The notes under the pieces were generated by a model that saw nothing but the letters and a program-made list of their open reading frames with translations, was not told where the DNA came from and searched no databases. Shown one piece after another: positions 39,434 to 39,993 of a DNA stretch of 39,993 bases (the first letter of the stretch is position 1; each line of letters opens with the position of its first letter). The position numbers were made by a program, and so were the translations under genes. Source of the stretch: an uncultured Prevotellaceae bacterium (lineage in GTDB: Bacteria; Bacteroidota; Bacteroidia; Bacteroidales; Bacteroidaceae); contig CALAEY010000118.1 in NCBI GenBank assembly GCA_937891085.1, forward strand, positions 1 to 39,993, written 5' to 3'.

Positions 39434-39993
39434 TCAGTCATTATGCTCACGACGTGGGCGATCGTTGTACTCACGGCGTGGACGGTCATTATGCTCACGG
39501 CGGTCGTCACGACGATCATCACGACGGTTGTTGTCGCGATTGTACTCCCGGCGTGGACGCTCTGGGCGCTCCTGATAGCCTTCAGGTTTTGGCAGCAATA
39601 CACGGCGAGAGAGCTTGAACTTGCCTGTCTTGTCATCGATATCGAGCAACTTCACTTCGATCTCGTCACCCTCATGGATACCAGCTTCCTCAACGGTCTC
39701 CAGACGCTTCCAATCGATCTCGGAGATGTGGAGCAAACCATCCTTGTTAGGCAGGAACTCTACGAAGCAACCATAAGGCATGATGCTCTTCACCTTACCA
39801 GTGTAAGTTTCACCAATCTCAGGAACAGCTACGATAGCCTTGATCATATTGACTGCAGCATCGATGCTGGCCTTGTTGCTGGCTGCAATCTCGATCTGTC
39901 CGCCCTGCTCGTCTTCCTCGATGGTGATGGTAGCACCAGTCTCTTCCTGCATACCCTGAATAATCTTTCCGCCCGGGCCAATCACTGCACCGA
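39434..39993 (-). CDS. pnp: Polyribonucleotide nucleotidyltransferase, 3' end (partial)
   Basis: Only the C-terminal 186 residues are in the window; the gene runs on past 39993. The visible part has the KH domain (GAVIGPGGKIIQ), then an S1 RNA-binding domain (YTGKVKSIMPYGCFVEF, LLHISE), and a low-complexity tail of Arg, Asp and Asn residues with 8-residue units (RPRREYND-like, 24 bp each). PNPase degrades RNA from the 3' end in the RNA degradosome. The tail is longer and more charged than in E. coli and may bind RNA or partner proteins. The GTG at 39985 is an internal Val. Confidence 0.94.
   Translation of the reverse strand, partial: GAVIGPGGKIIQGMQEETGATITIEEDEQGGQIEIAASNKASIDAAVNMIKAIVAVPEIGETYTGKVKSIMPYGCFVEFLPNKDGLLHISEIDWKRLETVEEAGIHEGDEIEVKLLDIDDKTGKFKLSRRVLLPKPEGYQERPERPRREYNRDNNRRDDRRDDRREHNDRPRREYNDRPRREHND

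Overview
The window looks like a chromosomal segment of a Bacteroidales bacterium, most likely Prevotella-like; the genus is an inference. Supporting signs are repeated TAnnTTTG -7 promoter boxes with TTTG-like -33 boxes, the long (about 620-residue) form of IspG, a TGS-type nucleoside kinase, a remnant of a BspA-like leucine-rich repeat protein, a PMCA-type calcium pump and several secreted proteins of Bacteroidetes character.

Region 1 (1-15180) is the most unusual part. Nine genes run on the minus strand from 11296 down to 670: a small membrane protein, a 1023-residue tubulin/FtsZ-superfamily protein with a C-terminal GYF_2-like domain, a zinc-ribbon/transmembrane/Ig-like/MORN-like protein, and six exported proteins (unknown, LPP20-like, NTF2-like, TPR-like, unknown, YD-repeat-like). 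A divergent gene at 12261-15020 encodes a CbxX/CfxQ-type AAA+ ATPase that appears to carry a second, degenerate AAA module. The 960-bp gap between the two units holds a good promoter and several strong RNA hairpins. A tRNA-Asn closes the block on the right, and a terminator plus 9-mer resembling the tRNA 3' end occurs at its left edge. The minus-strand operon is visibly AT-richer than the genes after the tRNA. I read this as a candidate undescribed cytoskeletal/envelope system.

Region 2 (15264-24714) is core metabolism and regulation: a PfkB-family sugar/nucleoside kinase, an S41 C-terminal processing protease, then a minus-strand gcvH-purE-ispG run, a PAP2-like membrane protein, rpoN (sigma-54), and a plus-strand Xaa-Pro aminopeptidase.

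Region 3 (24715-28423) is an accessory patch: two unrelated AAA-type ATPases (one with a PD-(D/E)XK-like C-terminal motif), a BspA-type gene fragment, and several different families of short word repeats arranged as inverted clusters. Similar clusters occur at 63-332 and 17962-18200.

Region 4 (28424-39993) returns to housekeeping: nucleoside hydrolase-like lipoprotein, CE1-type esterase, nucleoside kinase, rubredoxin, Ca2+-ATPase, RibF, CPBP protease, SufE, M28 peptidase, LD-carboxypeptidase and the 3' end of pnp, cut by the window edge.

All family names come from motifs read by eye; no database search was possible.
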